DNA of 32,207 bases, taken from NCBI GenBank assembly GCA_903896535.1, contig CAITYE010000121.1, positions 1-32,207 of the forward strand. Direction: 5' to 3'. Numbering within the stretch: the first letter of the stretch is position 1; each line of letters opens with the position of its first letter. A program made the translations under genes and the position numbers. Shown piece by piece: positions 18,465 through 26,936 of this stretch. The DNA is from an uncultured Paracraurococcus sp. GTDB taxonomy: Bacteria; Pseudomonadota; Alphaproteobacteria; Acetobacterales; Acetobacteraceae. Below the pieces are notes generated by a model. The model made no database searches. It saw only the letters and a program-made list of their open reading frames with translations, and was not told the origin of the DNA.

Positions 18465-19799
18465 ATGAAACTCCGCTTCGCCCCTTCGCCCACCGGTCTG
18501 CTGCATGTCGGCAATGCCAGGGTCGCGCTCGTGAACTGGCTGGCCGCCCGGCAGGCCGGTGGGCATGTCTTGCTACGCCTCGACGATACCGACCTTGAAC
18601 GCAGCAAGGCGGAATACGCCGTGGCGTTGGAGGAGGACCTGCGTTGGCTCGGCCTCGATTGGGACGCGCTGTTCCGCCAGTCTGACCGCCTGGCCCTTTA
18701 TGCCGCAGCCGCGGAGCGGCTGAAGCCCAGCGGCCGGCTCTATCCCTGCTTCGAGAGCGAGGAGGAGCTCCGCTATAAGCGCGAGCAGCAGATCCGTATG
18801 AAGCGCCCGCCGCTGTACGATCGCGGCGCGCTGAAGATGACGCCGGAGCAGTATGAGAGGGCGCTGGCGAACGGCAAGCAGCCCTATTGGCGCTTCAAGC
18901 TCTCCAACCGCAGCATCGAATGGCAGGATGGCGTGCTCGGCCGGCGCATCGTGAAGCTGCCCAGCCTGTCGGACCCCGTGCTGGTCCGCGCCGATGGCTC
19001 GCCGCTCTATACCTTCACCAGCGTGGTGGATGATCTCGAAAGCGGCATCACCCATATCCTCCGCGGGGAGGATCACGTGACCAATACCGGCGTGCAGCTC
19101 GACCTCTGGGAGGCGCTGGGGGGCGATCCGCGCGCGCTGTCCTTCGCGCATTTGCCGCTGCTGACCGATAGCGATGGCGGGCCGCTTTCGAAGCGGCTGG
19201 GCAGCCTCTCGCTCCGCCAGTTGCGGCGCGACGGGATCGAGCCGCCGGCGCTGGCCGGCTATCTCGCCGCGCTCGGCACCTCGCGCGATCCGCAGCCGGC
19301 GACCCCGGCGGCGCTGGTGCCGGGCTTCTCGCTGGGCACCATCGCCCGTTCACCCGCCCGGTTCGATGTGCAGCAACTGCTCGCCCAGAACCGGAAATAC
19401 CTGCATGGCGCGAGCTTCGAGACGGTGCGCGAGCGGCTGCCAAGCGGGGCCGATGCCGCTTTCTGGGAGGCGGTGCGCGGCAATCTCGACCTGTTGAGCG
19501 AGGCCCGTCCCTGGTTCGAGGTGGTGCGCGGCGATTTCATCCCGGAGCCGCAGGCGACGGAAGCCGATTTCCTGCGCGCCGCGCTCGGCGCGCTGCCGGC
19601 CGGCGCTTGCGATTCGACGACCTGGGGGGCCTGGACCGCGGCCTTGAAGGCGGCGACCGGACGGCAAGGCAAGGCGCTGTTCCTGCCGCTCCGCCTCGCT
19701 TTGACCGGGGAGGGGCATGGGCCGGATCTTGGCGCGCTGCTGCCGTTGATTGGGGCCGAAAAGGCGATTCTTCGGCTGCGTCGTGCAGCCGGAGATTAA
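18465..19799 (+). CDS. gltX: glutamyl-tRNA synthetase (GltX, second-type paralogue)
   Basis: 'MKLRFAPSPTGLLHVGNARVALVNWL' and 'GPLSKRLGSLSLRQLRRDGIEPPALAGYLAALGTS'. Start at ATG 18465. Confidence 0.93.
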   Translation: MKLRFAPSPTGLLHVGNARVALVNWLAARQAGGHVLLRLDDTDLERSKAEYAVALEEDLRWLGLDWDALFRQSDRLALYAAAAERLKPSGRLYPCFESEEELRYKREQQIRMKRPPLYDRGALKMTPEQYERALANGKQPYWRFKLSNRSIEWQDGVLGRRIVKLPSLSDPVLVRADGSPLYTFTSVVDDLESGITHILRGEDHVTNTGVQLDLWEALGGDPRALSFAHLPLLTDSDGGPLSKRLGSLSLRQLRRDGIEPPALAGYLAALGTSRDPQPATPAALVPGFSLGTIARSPARFDVQQLLAQNRKYLHGASFETVRERLPSGADAAFWEAVRGNLDLLSEARPWFEVVRGDFIPEPQATEADFLRAALGALPAGACDSTTWGAWTAALKAATGRQGKALFLPLRLALTGEGHGPDLGALLPLIGAEKAILRLRRAAGD

Positions 19800-19859
19800 C
19801 CAGGTTCAACCCCAATCCCGCCGCATTTCGCATTAGGATGACGGGGGAGATCACCGCCC

Positions 19860-20699
19860 ATGTCGATCCTGCGCCTGCTCCTTCTCGGCTGCCTCAGCAT
19901 CACCGCCTGCACCCCGCGGCAGGCGCAGGTCTGGAATGGCGCGCGCGGTTACGACGGGCGCGGCGATTATGGGTATGACGTGAGCGGCGCGCGCAGCGCC
20001 GGCGGCGGCTATGGGCGGTCCTATGCCAGCGCCGCCACCTATCGTGCCCGTGCGGCCCGGCGCTACGCCGCCCCGGGGCCGTCGCACGACCCCTGGGGGC
20101 CCCATATCCGCGAAGCGGCAGCCCGCTTTCGGGTGCCGGAAGGCTGGGTGCGCGCCATCATGCAGCAGGAAAGCGGCGGACGGCTTTACTTCGCCAGCGG
20201 CGAGCTGATCACCTCCCGCGCCGGCGCCATGGGGCTGATGCAGGTCATGCCCGGCACCTATGAGGAGCTGCGCCAGCGCTACGGCCTCGGCCCCGATCCC
20301 TATCACCCGCGCGACAACATCCATGCCGGCACCGCCTATATCCGGGAGATGGCGGACCGCTTCGGCGCGCCGTATTTCGCCGCCGCCTATAACGCCGGGC
20401 CGCAGCGGGTCTCCGCCTGGCTGCGCGGGGAAACCTCGCTGCCCAGCGAGACCTCCAACTACCTCGCCAGCGTTGCCCCGCGGCTCGGCCGTGCTTCGGC
20501 CCCAGCCGCCCCAGCCGCCCCGGCCGCGCCGCGGTTGGAGATGGCGGAGGCGCCGGCCGCCGGCGGCGATGGTTTCGCCGCCTATGATCCCGGCGCCGGC
20601 GATGCGCCGCCGCCCGCGAACCCCGCCGATCGCGCTTTTGATGGCGGCGGCCTGATTAGTGCCCAGGCCCCGACAGGGCAGCAATCCTGGCGCTGGTGA
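19860..20699 (+). CDS. lytic transglycosylase (SLT domain) lipoprotein
   Basis: Lipobox-like 'LLLLGCLSITAC'. Catalytic 'VRAIMQQESGG', 'GAMGLMQVMPGT', 'NIHAGTAYIREM', 'AAYNAGPQRV'. Confidence 0.9.
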   Translation: MSILRLLLLGCLSITACTPRQAQVWNGARGYDGRGDYGYDVSGARSAGGGYGRSYASAATYRARAARRYAAPGPSHDPWGPHIREAAARFRVPEGWVRAIMQQESGGRLYFASGELITSRAGAMGLMQVMPGTYEELRQRYGLGPDPYHPRDNIHAGTAYIREMADRFGAPYFAAAYNAGPQRVSAWLRGETSLPSETSNYLASVAPRLGRASAPAAPAAPAAPRLEMAEAPAAGGDGFAAYDPGAGDAPPPANPADRAFDGGGLISAQAPTGQQSWRW

Positions 20700-20747
20700 T
20701 CGCTGCGGCTCTTGCCTTCCGGCCGGCTGGGGGCGAAGGAGGCCGCG

Positions 20748-22187
20748 ATGACCGAGCTTGAGCCCGAACTTGTCCTGCACAACAGCCTGACCCGCCAGCG
20801 GGAGCGGTTCGCCCCGCTCGATCCCGGGCATATCCGCATGTATGTCTGCGGGCCGACGGTCTATGATCTCGCGCATCTCGGCAATGCGCGCCCGGTTGTC
20901 GTATTCGACGCGCTGGCCAGGTTGCTGCGCCGGCGCTTCGCGCGACTGACCTATGTGCGCAACATCACCGACGTGGACGATAAGATCAACGCGCGCGCGG
21001 CCGAGACGGGTGAGCCGATCGCTGCCATCACCGCGCGCACCACGGCGGATTTCCAGGCCGATATCGCGGCCCTGGGCGCCTTGCCACCGGATGTGGAGCC
21101 GCGGGCCACGCAATCCATCGCGCCGATGCTGGCGCTGATCGAAAAGCTGGTCGAACGCGGCCATGCCTATGCCGCCGATGGGCATGTGCTGTTCAGCGTG
21201 CCCTCCTTCCCCGAATACGGCGCGCTGTCCGGCCGCAGCCCCGATGAGCTGCTGGCCGGCGCCCGCGTCGATGTCGCGCCCTACAAGCGCGATGCCGGCG
21301 ATTTCGTGCTGTGGAAGCCGAGCCCGCCGGACCTGCCGGGCTGGGACAGCCCCTGGGGCCGTGGGCGCCCGGGCTGGCACATCGAATGCTCCGCCATGTC
21401 GTGGACCGCGCTGGGGGAGGTGTTCGACATCCATGGCGGCGGCCATGACCTGCTATTCCCGCATCACGAGAATGAGGTGGCGCAGAGCCGCTGCGCCTTC
21501 GGCACCCCCACCATGGCCCGCACCTGGCTGCATAACGGCATGCTGCGGGTGGATGGGGAGAAGATGTCGAAGTCGCTCGGCAATTTCCTCACCGTGCGGG
21601 ATATCCTGGCGCGTGGCGCCTGGGCGGGGGAGGCGTTCCGGCTGCTGCTGCTGCGCACGCATTACCGTGCCGATCTCGATTTCAGCTTCGCCGCGCTGGA
21701 TGAGGCCAAGGCCGAGTTGGACGACCACTACGCCATGCTGGCCCGCGCCGTGGCGCCGGCCGACGGCCATTCGGCCGCCGCCGGCGATATGGCGGCCTGG
21801 GCGTTGGCCCCGCTGGCCGAGGATCTGAATACGCCGCTCGCGCTCACCCGGCTGCGCGACCTGCGCACGCTCGAGAATGTGGCGAGTGTGGGCGGCAGTG
21901 CGACCGCCGTGCTGGGGCGTATCGGCCGGCCCTGGCCGGTGGTCGCCGGGCTCGCCGCCGCGGCGTTCCGGGAGGCGGCGGCGGTCCTGGGGATCTGTCC
22001 CTCCGATCCCTCCGGCTGGCTGCGGGGGGAGTCCGATACCGGCTGGATCGAGCAGGCGATCGCCGAACGGCTGGCGGCGCGCAAGGCGCGGGATTTTGCC
22101 CGCGCCGATGCCATCCGCGCCGAGCTCTCCGCCAAGGGGATTATCCTGGAGGACGGCCCGCAGGGCACGGTCTGGAAGCGCGCCTGA
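20748..22187 (+). CDS. cysS: cysteinyl-tRNA synthetase
   Basis: 'VLHNSLTRQRERFAPLDPGHIRMYVCGPTVYDLAHLGNARPVVVFD', 'GWHIECSAMS', 'KMSKSLGNFLTVRD'. Start at ATG 20748. Confidence 0.96.
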   Translation: MTELEPELVLHNSLTRQRERFAPLDPGHIRMYVCGPTVYDLAHLGNARPVVVFDALARLLRRRFARLTYVRNITDVDDKINARAAETGEPIAAITARTTADFQADIAALGALPPDVEPRATQSIAPMLALIEKLVERGHAYAADGHVLFSVPSFPEYGALSGRSPDELLAGARVDVAPYKRDAGDFVLWKPSPPDLPGWDSPWGRGRPGWHIECSAMSWTALGEVFDIHGGGHDLLFPHHENEVAQSRCAFGTPTMARTWLHNGMLRVDGEKMSKSLGNFLTVRDILARGAWAGEAFRLLLLRTHYRADLDFSFAALDEAKAELDDHYAMLARAVAPADGHSAAAGDMAAWALAPLAEDLNTPLALTRLRDLRTLENVASVGGSATAVLGRIGRPWPVVAGLAAAAFREAAAVLGICPSDPSGWLRGESDTGWIEQAIAERLAARKARDFARADAIRAELSAKGIILEDGPQGTVWKRA

Positions 22188-22191
22188 GCGG

Positions 22192-23133
22192 CTATTCGGC
22201 GGTGCGCAGCCCGCCTTCCTCGATGATGCTGGCCATGCGCTGGACATCGGCTGCGACGATGGCGGCGAAGTCGCGCGTCCCGCGATAGACGATCGGCGTC
22301 TGGATGCGGGCATGGCCCTCGATCATCGCCGGCGCCTGCACCGCTTTCGCGCAGGCGTCCTCGAAGCGGGCGATGACGGCGGGCGGCGTATCCTTCGGTG
22401 CGAACAGCCCGTGCCAGATCGAAAACTGCACATCCGTCCCGGCCTCGGCCATGGTTGGCGCGTCGGGGAAATCCGGCAGGCGCCGCGGCCCCAGCACGGC
22501 GATGGCGTGCAGGTTGTTCATCTTCACCGAGGAGGGGTGGTCGTTCATGATCTGCACATCGCCGGTCTGGAACGCCACCATCACATCGCCCGGTCCCTTG
22601 TAGGGCACGTGCACCAGCTTGATGCCGGCGATGCGTGCGAAGGTGACCATCGAAAGATGCGGGGTCGTCCCCGGGCCGGTTGTCGCGAAGGGCATGTTGC
22701 CGTCCATCGACCGGGCCTTGGCGATGACATCGGTCACGGTCCGCAGCCCGGAATTCGGCGGCGTCATCATCACCAGCGGGCTCTGGTTCACCATGCAGAT
22801 CGGCGCGAGGTCGCTGGCCTTGTAGCCGGCGTTCCGCATGAAACTGGGCTGGATGGCGACGGGGCCGATCGGGGTGAAGAGCACTGTCAGCCCGTCGGGC
22901 TTGGCGCGCACCACCTCCGCCGCCGCGATGGTGCCGGCGGCGCCGGTGATGTTCTTCACGACCACCGGCGTGTTCCACATGGGCTGGAATTCCGCCGCCA
23001 GCAGGCGGGCGACGATATCGGCAGCGGAAGCCGGGCCGAAGCTGGTGGTGATGACCACCGGCGCCTGGGCGCGGGCGGGCAGGGCGGCGAGGCACAGCAG
23101 CGCAAGCGCCGCGAGCGGGCGGTATCGCATCAC
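22192..23133 (-). CDS. Bug/TctC family substrate-binding protein
   Basis: Signal peptide, 'FQPMWNTPVVVKNITGAAGTIAAAEVVRAKPDGLTVLF', Bug fold motifs. Confidence 0.88.
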   Translation of the reverse strand: MMRYRPLAALALLCLAALPARAQAPVVITTSFGPASAADIVARLLAAEFQPMWNTPVVVKNITGAAGTIAAAEVVRAKPDGLTVLFTPIGPVAIQPSFMRNAGYKASDLAPICMVNQSPLVMMTPPNSGLRTVTDVIAKARSMDGNMPFATTGPGTTPHLSMVTFARIAGIKLVHVPYKGPGDVMVAFQTGDVQIMNDHPSSVKMNNLHAIAVLGPRRLPDFPDAPTMAEAGTDVQFSIWHGLFAPKDTPPAVIARFEDACAKAVQAPAMIEGHARIQTPIVYRGTRDFAAIVAADVQRMASIIEEGGLRTAE

Positions 23134-23209
23134 CTAGGCGTCTCCCCTATTGTTTTGCACTGAGGCTAAACGCCGGCGCCCCACGTCGGCAATGCGAAAG
23201 GCAGGCACC

Positions 23210-24007
23210 ATGTCCGACGAGTCCCCGCTGAGCATCACGCGCGACGGGCCAGTGGTGCGCGCCGTGATGGACCGCCCGGCGCGGCGCAACGCGCTGTCGG
23301 AAGCGATGGGCGCGGCCTGGGACCGGCTGCTGGCCGATCTTGCTGGCGACCCCACGGCGCGGGTGCTGGTGATCGGCGGTGCCGCTGGGCATTTCTGCGC
23401 CGGGCTCGACCTGACCGAGGTGGCGAGCAGCGAGACGCCGGAACAGAAGCTGGCCCGCCAGCAGGTGCGCAACCGCCGCACCGGGGGGCGCTTCGCCGAT
23501 ATCGCGGCGCTGCCGCAGGTGGTGATTGCGGCGATCGAGGGTAGCTGCCATGCCGGCGGCCTGGGCTTCTGTTGCGCCGCCGATATCGCCATTGCCGCCG
23601 CCAGCGGGCGCTTCTGCGCCCCGGAAGTGCGGCGTGGCCTGGTGCCGGCGCAGATCCTGCCCTGGTTGGCCCGCCGCACCGGCCGCGCCGCAGCGACCCG
23701 GCTGGTGCTGGAAGGTCGGGTGATCGATGCCAACGAGGCAGCGCGGATCGGCCTGGTGCATCAGGTGGCCGCCGATGCGGCAGGCCTGGAAGCGGAGGTG
23801 CAGGCAGCCATCGCCGCCGTCCTGGAAGGCGCACCCGGCGCGCTGGCGGAGACCAAGGCGCTGCTCGCCGCGCTCGGCCCGATCTCGCCAGACGGCTATG
23901 CCGAGGCAGGCGCGGCGGCCTTCGCGCGCACCGCGTCCAGCCCCGAGGCAACGGAGGGCATCGCGGCCTTCAAGGCCAAGCGGAAGCCAGCCTGGGCCGG
24001 CGGGTGA
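23210..24007 (+). CDS. enoyl-CoA hydratase/isomerase family protein
   Basis: 'MDRPARRNALSEAMGAAWDRLL', 'GHFCAGLDLTE', 'AAIEGSCHAGGLGFCCAADIAIA' crotonase signature. Start ATG 23210. Confidence 0.92.
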   Translation: MSDESPLSITRDGPVVRAVMDRPARRNALSEAMGAAWDRLLADLAGDPTARVLVIGGAAGHFCAGLDLTEVASSETPEQKLARQQVRNRRTGGRFADIAALPQVVIAAIEGSCHAGGLGFCCAADIAIAAASGRFCAPEVRRGLVPAQILPWLARRTGRAAATRLVLEGRVIDANEAARIGLVHQVAADAAGLEAEVQAAIAAVLEGAPGALAETKALLAALGPISPDGYAEAGAAAFARTASSPEATEGIAAFKAKRKPAWAGG

Positions 24008-24018
24008 CAGGCGGACGC

Positions 24019-24043
24019 TTTTTGCCGGTGATGGCGGCAAAAA
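24019..24043. repeat. inverted repeat TTTTTGCCG-(7 nt)-CGGCAAAAA
   Basis: 9-bp perfect arms, loop gtgatgg, located between the crotonase gene and the AT-hook gene. Confidence 0.55.
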
Positions 24044-24132
24044 ACTTGCGAATTCCGTCTGTAGCCGGCAGGTAATACAGAGTATCGACAGTCGAGTCGT
24101 TGTTTTATTCCTGTCTATGAAGAGATGAGCGG

Positions 24133-24801
24133 GTGAACCTGGATCGCGAACAAGTGACGGCAGCGGAACTTGCCGGCTGCCAATTTCGGGAAGCCAAGCC
24201 CGATGAAGTGCAGCGATTCGCCATGCAGCGGCGCATATTTTTTATCGATGGACGGCCGCATCTGGCATTGCGGAGCGATGGTTTTTGCGAAACGGTCGGC
24301 ACGCTGGAGCCATTGATTGCCTATGGCCGTGCCCGCTTGGCGAGCCTGGCTCCGCCGCTGCCCGAGGTGCTCCCGGCACCTGTCGCTGCCGCGATTGATG
24401 AGGCGCCATCGGCACCGCTCCCTGAAGCGATGCCGGAGACACCACCCGAACCTGCGCTGGCAGTGATGCCCGAAGCCGTTGTGGAGCCTGCGGCACCGCC
24501 GGCCCCCAAGCGCCGCGGACGCCCGCCGAAGCTCCGCGATCCGGCAGCTCCGGTCGCCCCGCCAAAGCGACGCGGCAGGCCCCCGAAGATCCGTATCGAG
24601 GCAGCGCCGCAGGCGCTGCCCGCGCCGCCGGCCCCCAAGCTGGTCGCGCTGCCGCGCGCGTTCGAGCCACTCACCGCGGGGGTAGGGGTCGCTGTTGCAC
24701 CCAAGCGCCAGTCCAGCCAGCCTACCGGGCCGCGCTGGCTGACCGCCGGCGCCACGCGGCGCGGTCGGTCCGCCGTGCATTGGAGCACCCGGCGGGGGTA
24801 G
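24133..24801 (+). CDS. AT-hook motif-containing protein (two KRRGRPPK motifs)
   Basis: 222-aa GTG-start ORF. Identical KRRGRPPK at 24508-24531 and 24565-24588, embedded in Pro/Ala-rich linkers. Folded-looking N-terminal region of about 70 aa. Confidence 0.75.
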   Translation: MNLDREQVTAAELAGCQFREAKPDEVQRFAMQRRIFFIDGRPHLALRSDGFCETVGTLEPLIAYGRARLASLAPPLPEVLPAPVAAAIDEAPSAPLPEAMPETPPEPALAVMPEAVVEPAAPPAPKRRGRPPKLRDPAAPVAPPKRRGRPPKIRIEAAPQALPAPPAPKLVALPRAFEPLTAGVGVAVAPKRQSSQPTGPRWLTAGATRRGRSAVHWSTRRG

Positions 24802-24857
24802 GAGCGGGCGTCGGGAGCGATTAGGCTTCTCCTCAATCCAAGGAAGGAGCATCCGCC

Positions 24858-25703
24858 ATGCCCACCGCCACCATCCGCGGCGTCGAGCTCGTCTACGAAA
24901 CCCATGGGACCGCCGGGCCCTGGGTTGCCATTTCCCCGGGCGGCCGACGCGGCTTGGTTTCCGTCAAGCCACTGGCGCTGCTGATCGCGGATGCTGGCTA
25001 CCGTGTGCTGATCCACGATCGTCGCAATACCGGCGCGTCCGGCATCGCCTTCGAAGGCGATAGCGAAAGCGTGGAACAGGCCGAGGACCAGCTGGCACTG
25101 ATGCGCCATATCGGCATCACGGGCCCGGCCTATGTCAGCGGCTGTTCTTCCGGCGCGCGGCTGTCGCTGACCCTGGCGATGCGCCACCCGGCAGCGATCA
25201 AGGCGCTGCTGCTGTGGCGGGTGACGGGGGGCGAATACGCGGCGAAGAAGCTCGCCTTCAACTACTACGAACAGTTCATCGCGGTGGCGCGCAAGGGCGG
25301 GATGGAAGCGGTCTGCGAGACCGACCATTTCGGCGCGATGATCAAGGCCAACCCGAAGAACCGGGAGACGCTGCTCGGCCTGGGCGCGGACCACTTCGTC
25401 GCGGCCATGGAGCGCTGGCTGGCCGGCTATCACAAGGGCTCGGCCTATCCGATTAGCGGTGTGCCGCCGGAGGCGATGCGGGCGATGACCTGCCCGGCGA
25501 TCGTGGTCCCCGGCAACGATTTCATCCATCCCCGCGCGCCTGGGCAGGCCGCGCACCGCTTGCTGCCGAACAGCCGCTATGCGGAGATTTTTTCCCATGA
25601 TGTCGAGGTCGATGTCGACTTTGCCGCCTGGGATGCGAAGGACCCGACGCTGGCGGCGATCTTCATCGACTTCCTGCGGGCCAGCGAGGCAGGGAGGGTC
25701 TGA
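24858..25703 (+). CDS. alpha/beta hydrolase
   Basis: 'LIHDRRNTGASGIAFEGDSESVEQAEDQLALMRHIGITGPAYVSGCSSGARLSLTLAMRHP' shows nucleophile-elbow-like GCSSG. Confidence 0.88.
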   Translation: MPTATIRGVELVYETHGTAGPWVAISPGGRRGLVSVKPLALLIADAGYRVLIHDRRNTGASGIAFEGDSESVEQAEDQLALMRHIGITGPAYVSGCSSGARLSLTLAMRHPAAIKALLLWRVTGGEYAAKKLAFNYYEQFIAVARKGGMEAVCETDHFGAMIKANPKNRETLLGLGADHFVAAMERWLAGYHKGSAYPISGVPPEAMRAMTCPAIVVPGNDFIHPRAPGQAAHRLLPNSRYAEIFSHDVEVDVDFAAWDAKDPTLAAIFIDFLRASEAGRV

Positions 25704-25706
25704 GGC

Positions 25707-26018
25707 GTGGCCAAGGGCTACTTCATCGCCGACATGTTGGCCGGGGCGCCGAATGAGGAAGTGCTGCGCTACCGGGATCAGGTCATGGCGACGCTCACCC
25801 CCTTCGACGGGCGCTTCCTATCCCGGGGCGGCGCCTGGCAGCAGGTGGAAGGCAACCCGATTGCCGAGACGGCAAAGCGGCGCTTCGTGATGTTGGAGTT
25901 CCCCTCCGTCGCCAAGGCGCGCGCTTGGTACGACTCGCCTGCCTATCAGGCGATCCTGCCACTCCGGCTGCGTAACATGGACGGCAGCGCGGTGATTATC
26001 GAAGGGGTGCCGGACTAG
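25707..26018 (+). CDS. DUF1330 domain-containing protein
   Basis: 'YRDQVMATLTPFDGRFLSRGGAWQQVEG...FVMLEFPSVAKARAWYDSPAYQAILPLR'. GTG start 3 bp after the hydrolase stop. Confidence 0.88.
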   Translation: MAKGYFIADMLAGAPNEEVLRYRDQVMATLTPFDGRFLSRGGAWQQVEGNPIAETAKRRFVMLEFPSVAKARAWYDSPAYQAILPLRLRNMDGSAVIIEGVPD

Positions 26019-26024
26019 CCCGAC

Positions 26025-26936
26025 TCAGCCTCGCATCGCCGCGGCCAGGGCTTGGGCGCTGGCCTCGACGACGTCCCGGGCCTTGCGGACGAAACGGCCC
26101 TGGCGGATGAAGCCGTGCGGCAACCCGTCCGCCACCACCATGTCCACGGGCACGCCGGCCGCCTGCAAGGCCGCGTGCAACGCCGCTTGTTGGTCGAATA
26201 GCGGGTCATGCGTACCAATGCTGAGGAAGACCGGCGGCAGTCCGTGCAGGCTACCGAGGAGCGGTGCCGCGCGCGGATCGCGTCGATCCGCCGGCCCGCG
26301 CAGGTAATTCTCCCAAAGCCAGGCGGCCGAGGCCCGCGAGAGACCGCTCTCGCCCCCACCATGGCGCTGCCAGGAGGGGCTCTCGTACTCCGTGTCATAG
26401 GCGCCGTAATGCAGCAGCAGGAAGCCAGGCTGCGTGCCGCCGGCATCGCGCAGCGCCTGCGCAGCGCCAAGCGCGAGGTTGGCCCCGGCGCTGTCGCCGC
26501 CCAGCGCATAGCGCCAGCCCTGGTCGCGCACCCAGGCGGCGGCGGTCAGCATGTCCTCGGGCGCCGCGGGGAAGCGGTGTTCGGGGAACATGCGGTAGTC
26601 CACGTGCAGCATGGCAAGGCCGGAGAGGCGCACCATCTCCCGCATCAGCGCATCCCAGGCATCAAGCGAGCCGACGGTGAAGCTGCCGCCATGCGCATAG
26701 ACCAGCACCGGCGCGCCTGCCGCCGCCGGGTAGAAGCGGGCGGGGACGCCGCCCGCCCGTAGGTCGCGCTCGCCCGGGATCGGTGTCGAACCCTCGCCGA
26801 TGAAGGCGGCGATCCGATCGAGCGAGGCCCGTGCGTCGGCGATCGGCGCCGTCATCGGACTTTGCGCGATCAGCCCACGGGCGCGGAGCATGGCCGCGAG
26901 TGCGACCGCCTCCGCATCCATCGGCGTCGCTGCCAT
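26025..26936 (-). CDS. alpha/beta hydrolase, hormone-sensitive lipase (esterase family IV) type
   Basis: Oxyanion 'VYAHGGSFTVGS', nucleophile 'GGDSAGANLAL', 'SIGTHDPLFDQ', 'GLPHGFI'. Confidence 0.92.
   Translation of the reverse strand: MAATPMDAEAVALAAMLRARGLIAQSPMTAPIADARASLDRIAAFIGEGSTPIPGERDLRAGGVPARFYPAAAGAPVLVYAHGGSFTVGSLDAWDALMREMVRLSGLAMLHVDYRMFPEHRFPAAPEDMLTAAAWVRDQGWRYALGGDSAGANLALGAAQALRDAGGTQPGFLLLHYGAYDTEYESPSWQRHGGGESGLSRASAAWLWENYLRGPADRRDPRAAPLLGSLHGLPPVFLSIGTHDPLFDQQAALHAALQAAGVPVDMVVADGLPHGFIRQGRFVRKARDVVEASAQALAAAMRG

Noticed and set aside
20480-20560. Ala/Pro repeat (APAAPAAPAAP) in the lytic transglycosylase as a DNA repeat element
   Set aside because: Ordinary low-complexity linker in a GC-rich envelope protein.
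19851-21446. 531-aa minus-strand ORF across the lytic transglycosylase and cysS
   Set aside because: Antisense to two unmistakable genes; low-complexity R/G/A/H composition.
24019-24043. Intrinsic terminator for the enoyl-CoA hydratase gene
   Set aside because: The T-run is 5' of the stem and the A-run 3' on both strands, so no transcript has a stem followed by a U-tract. Kept as an inverted repeat instead.
24321-25598. 425-aa minus-strand ORF antisense to the AT-hook and hydrolase genes
   Set aside because: Its Gly/Ser/Ala-rich C-terminus is the complement of the Pro/Ala linkers of the AT-hook protein; no independent support.
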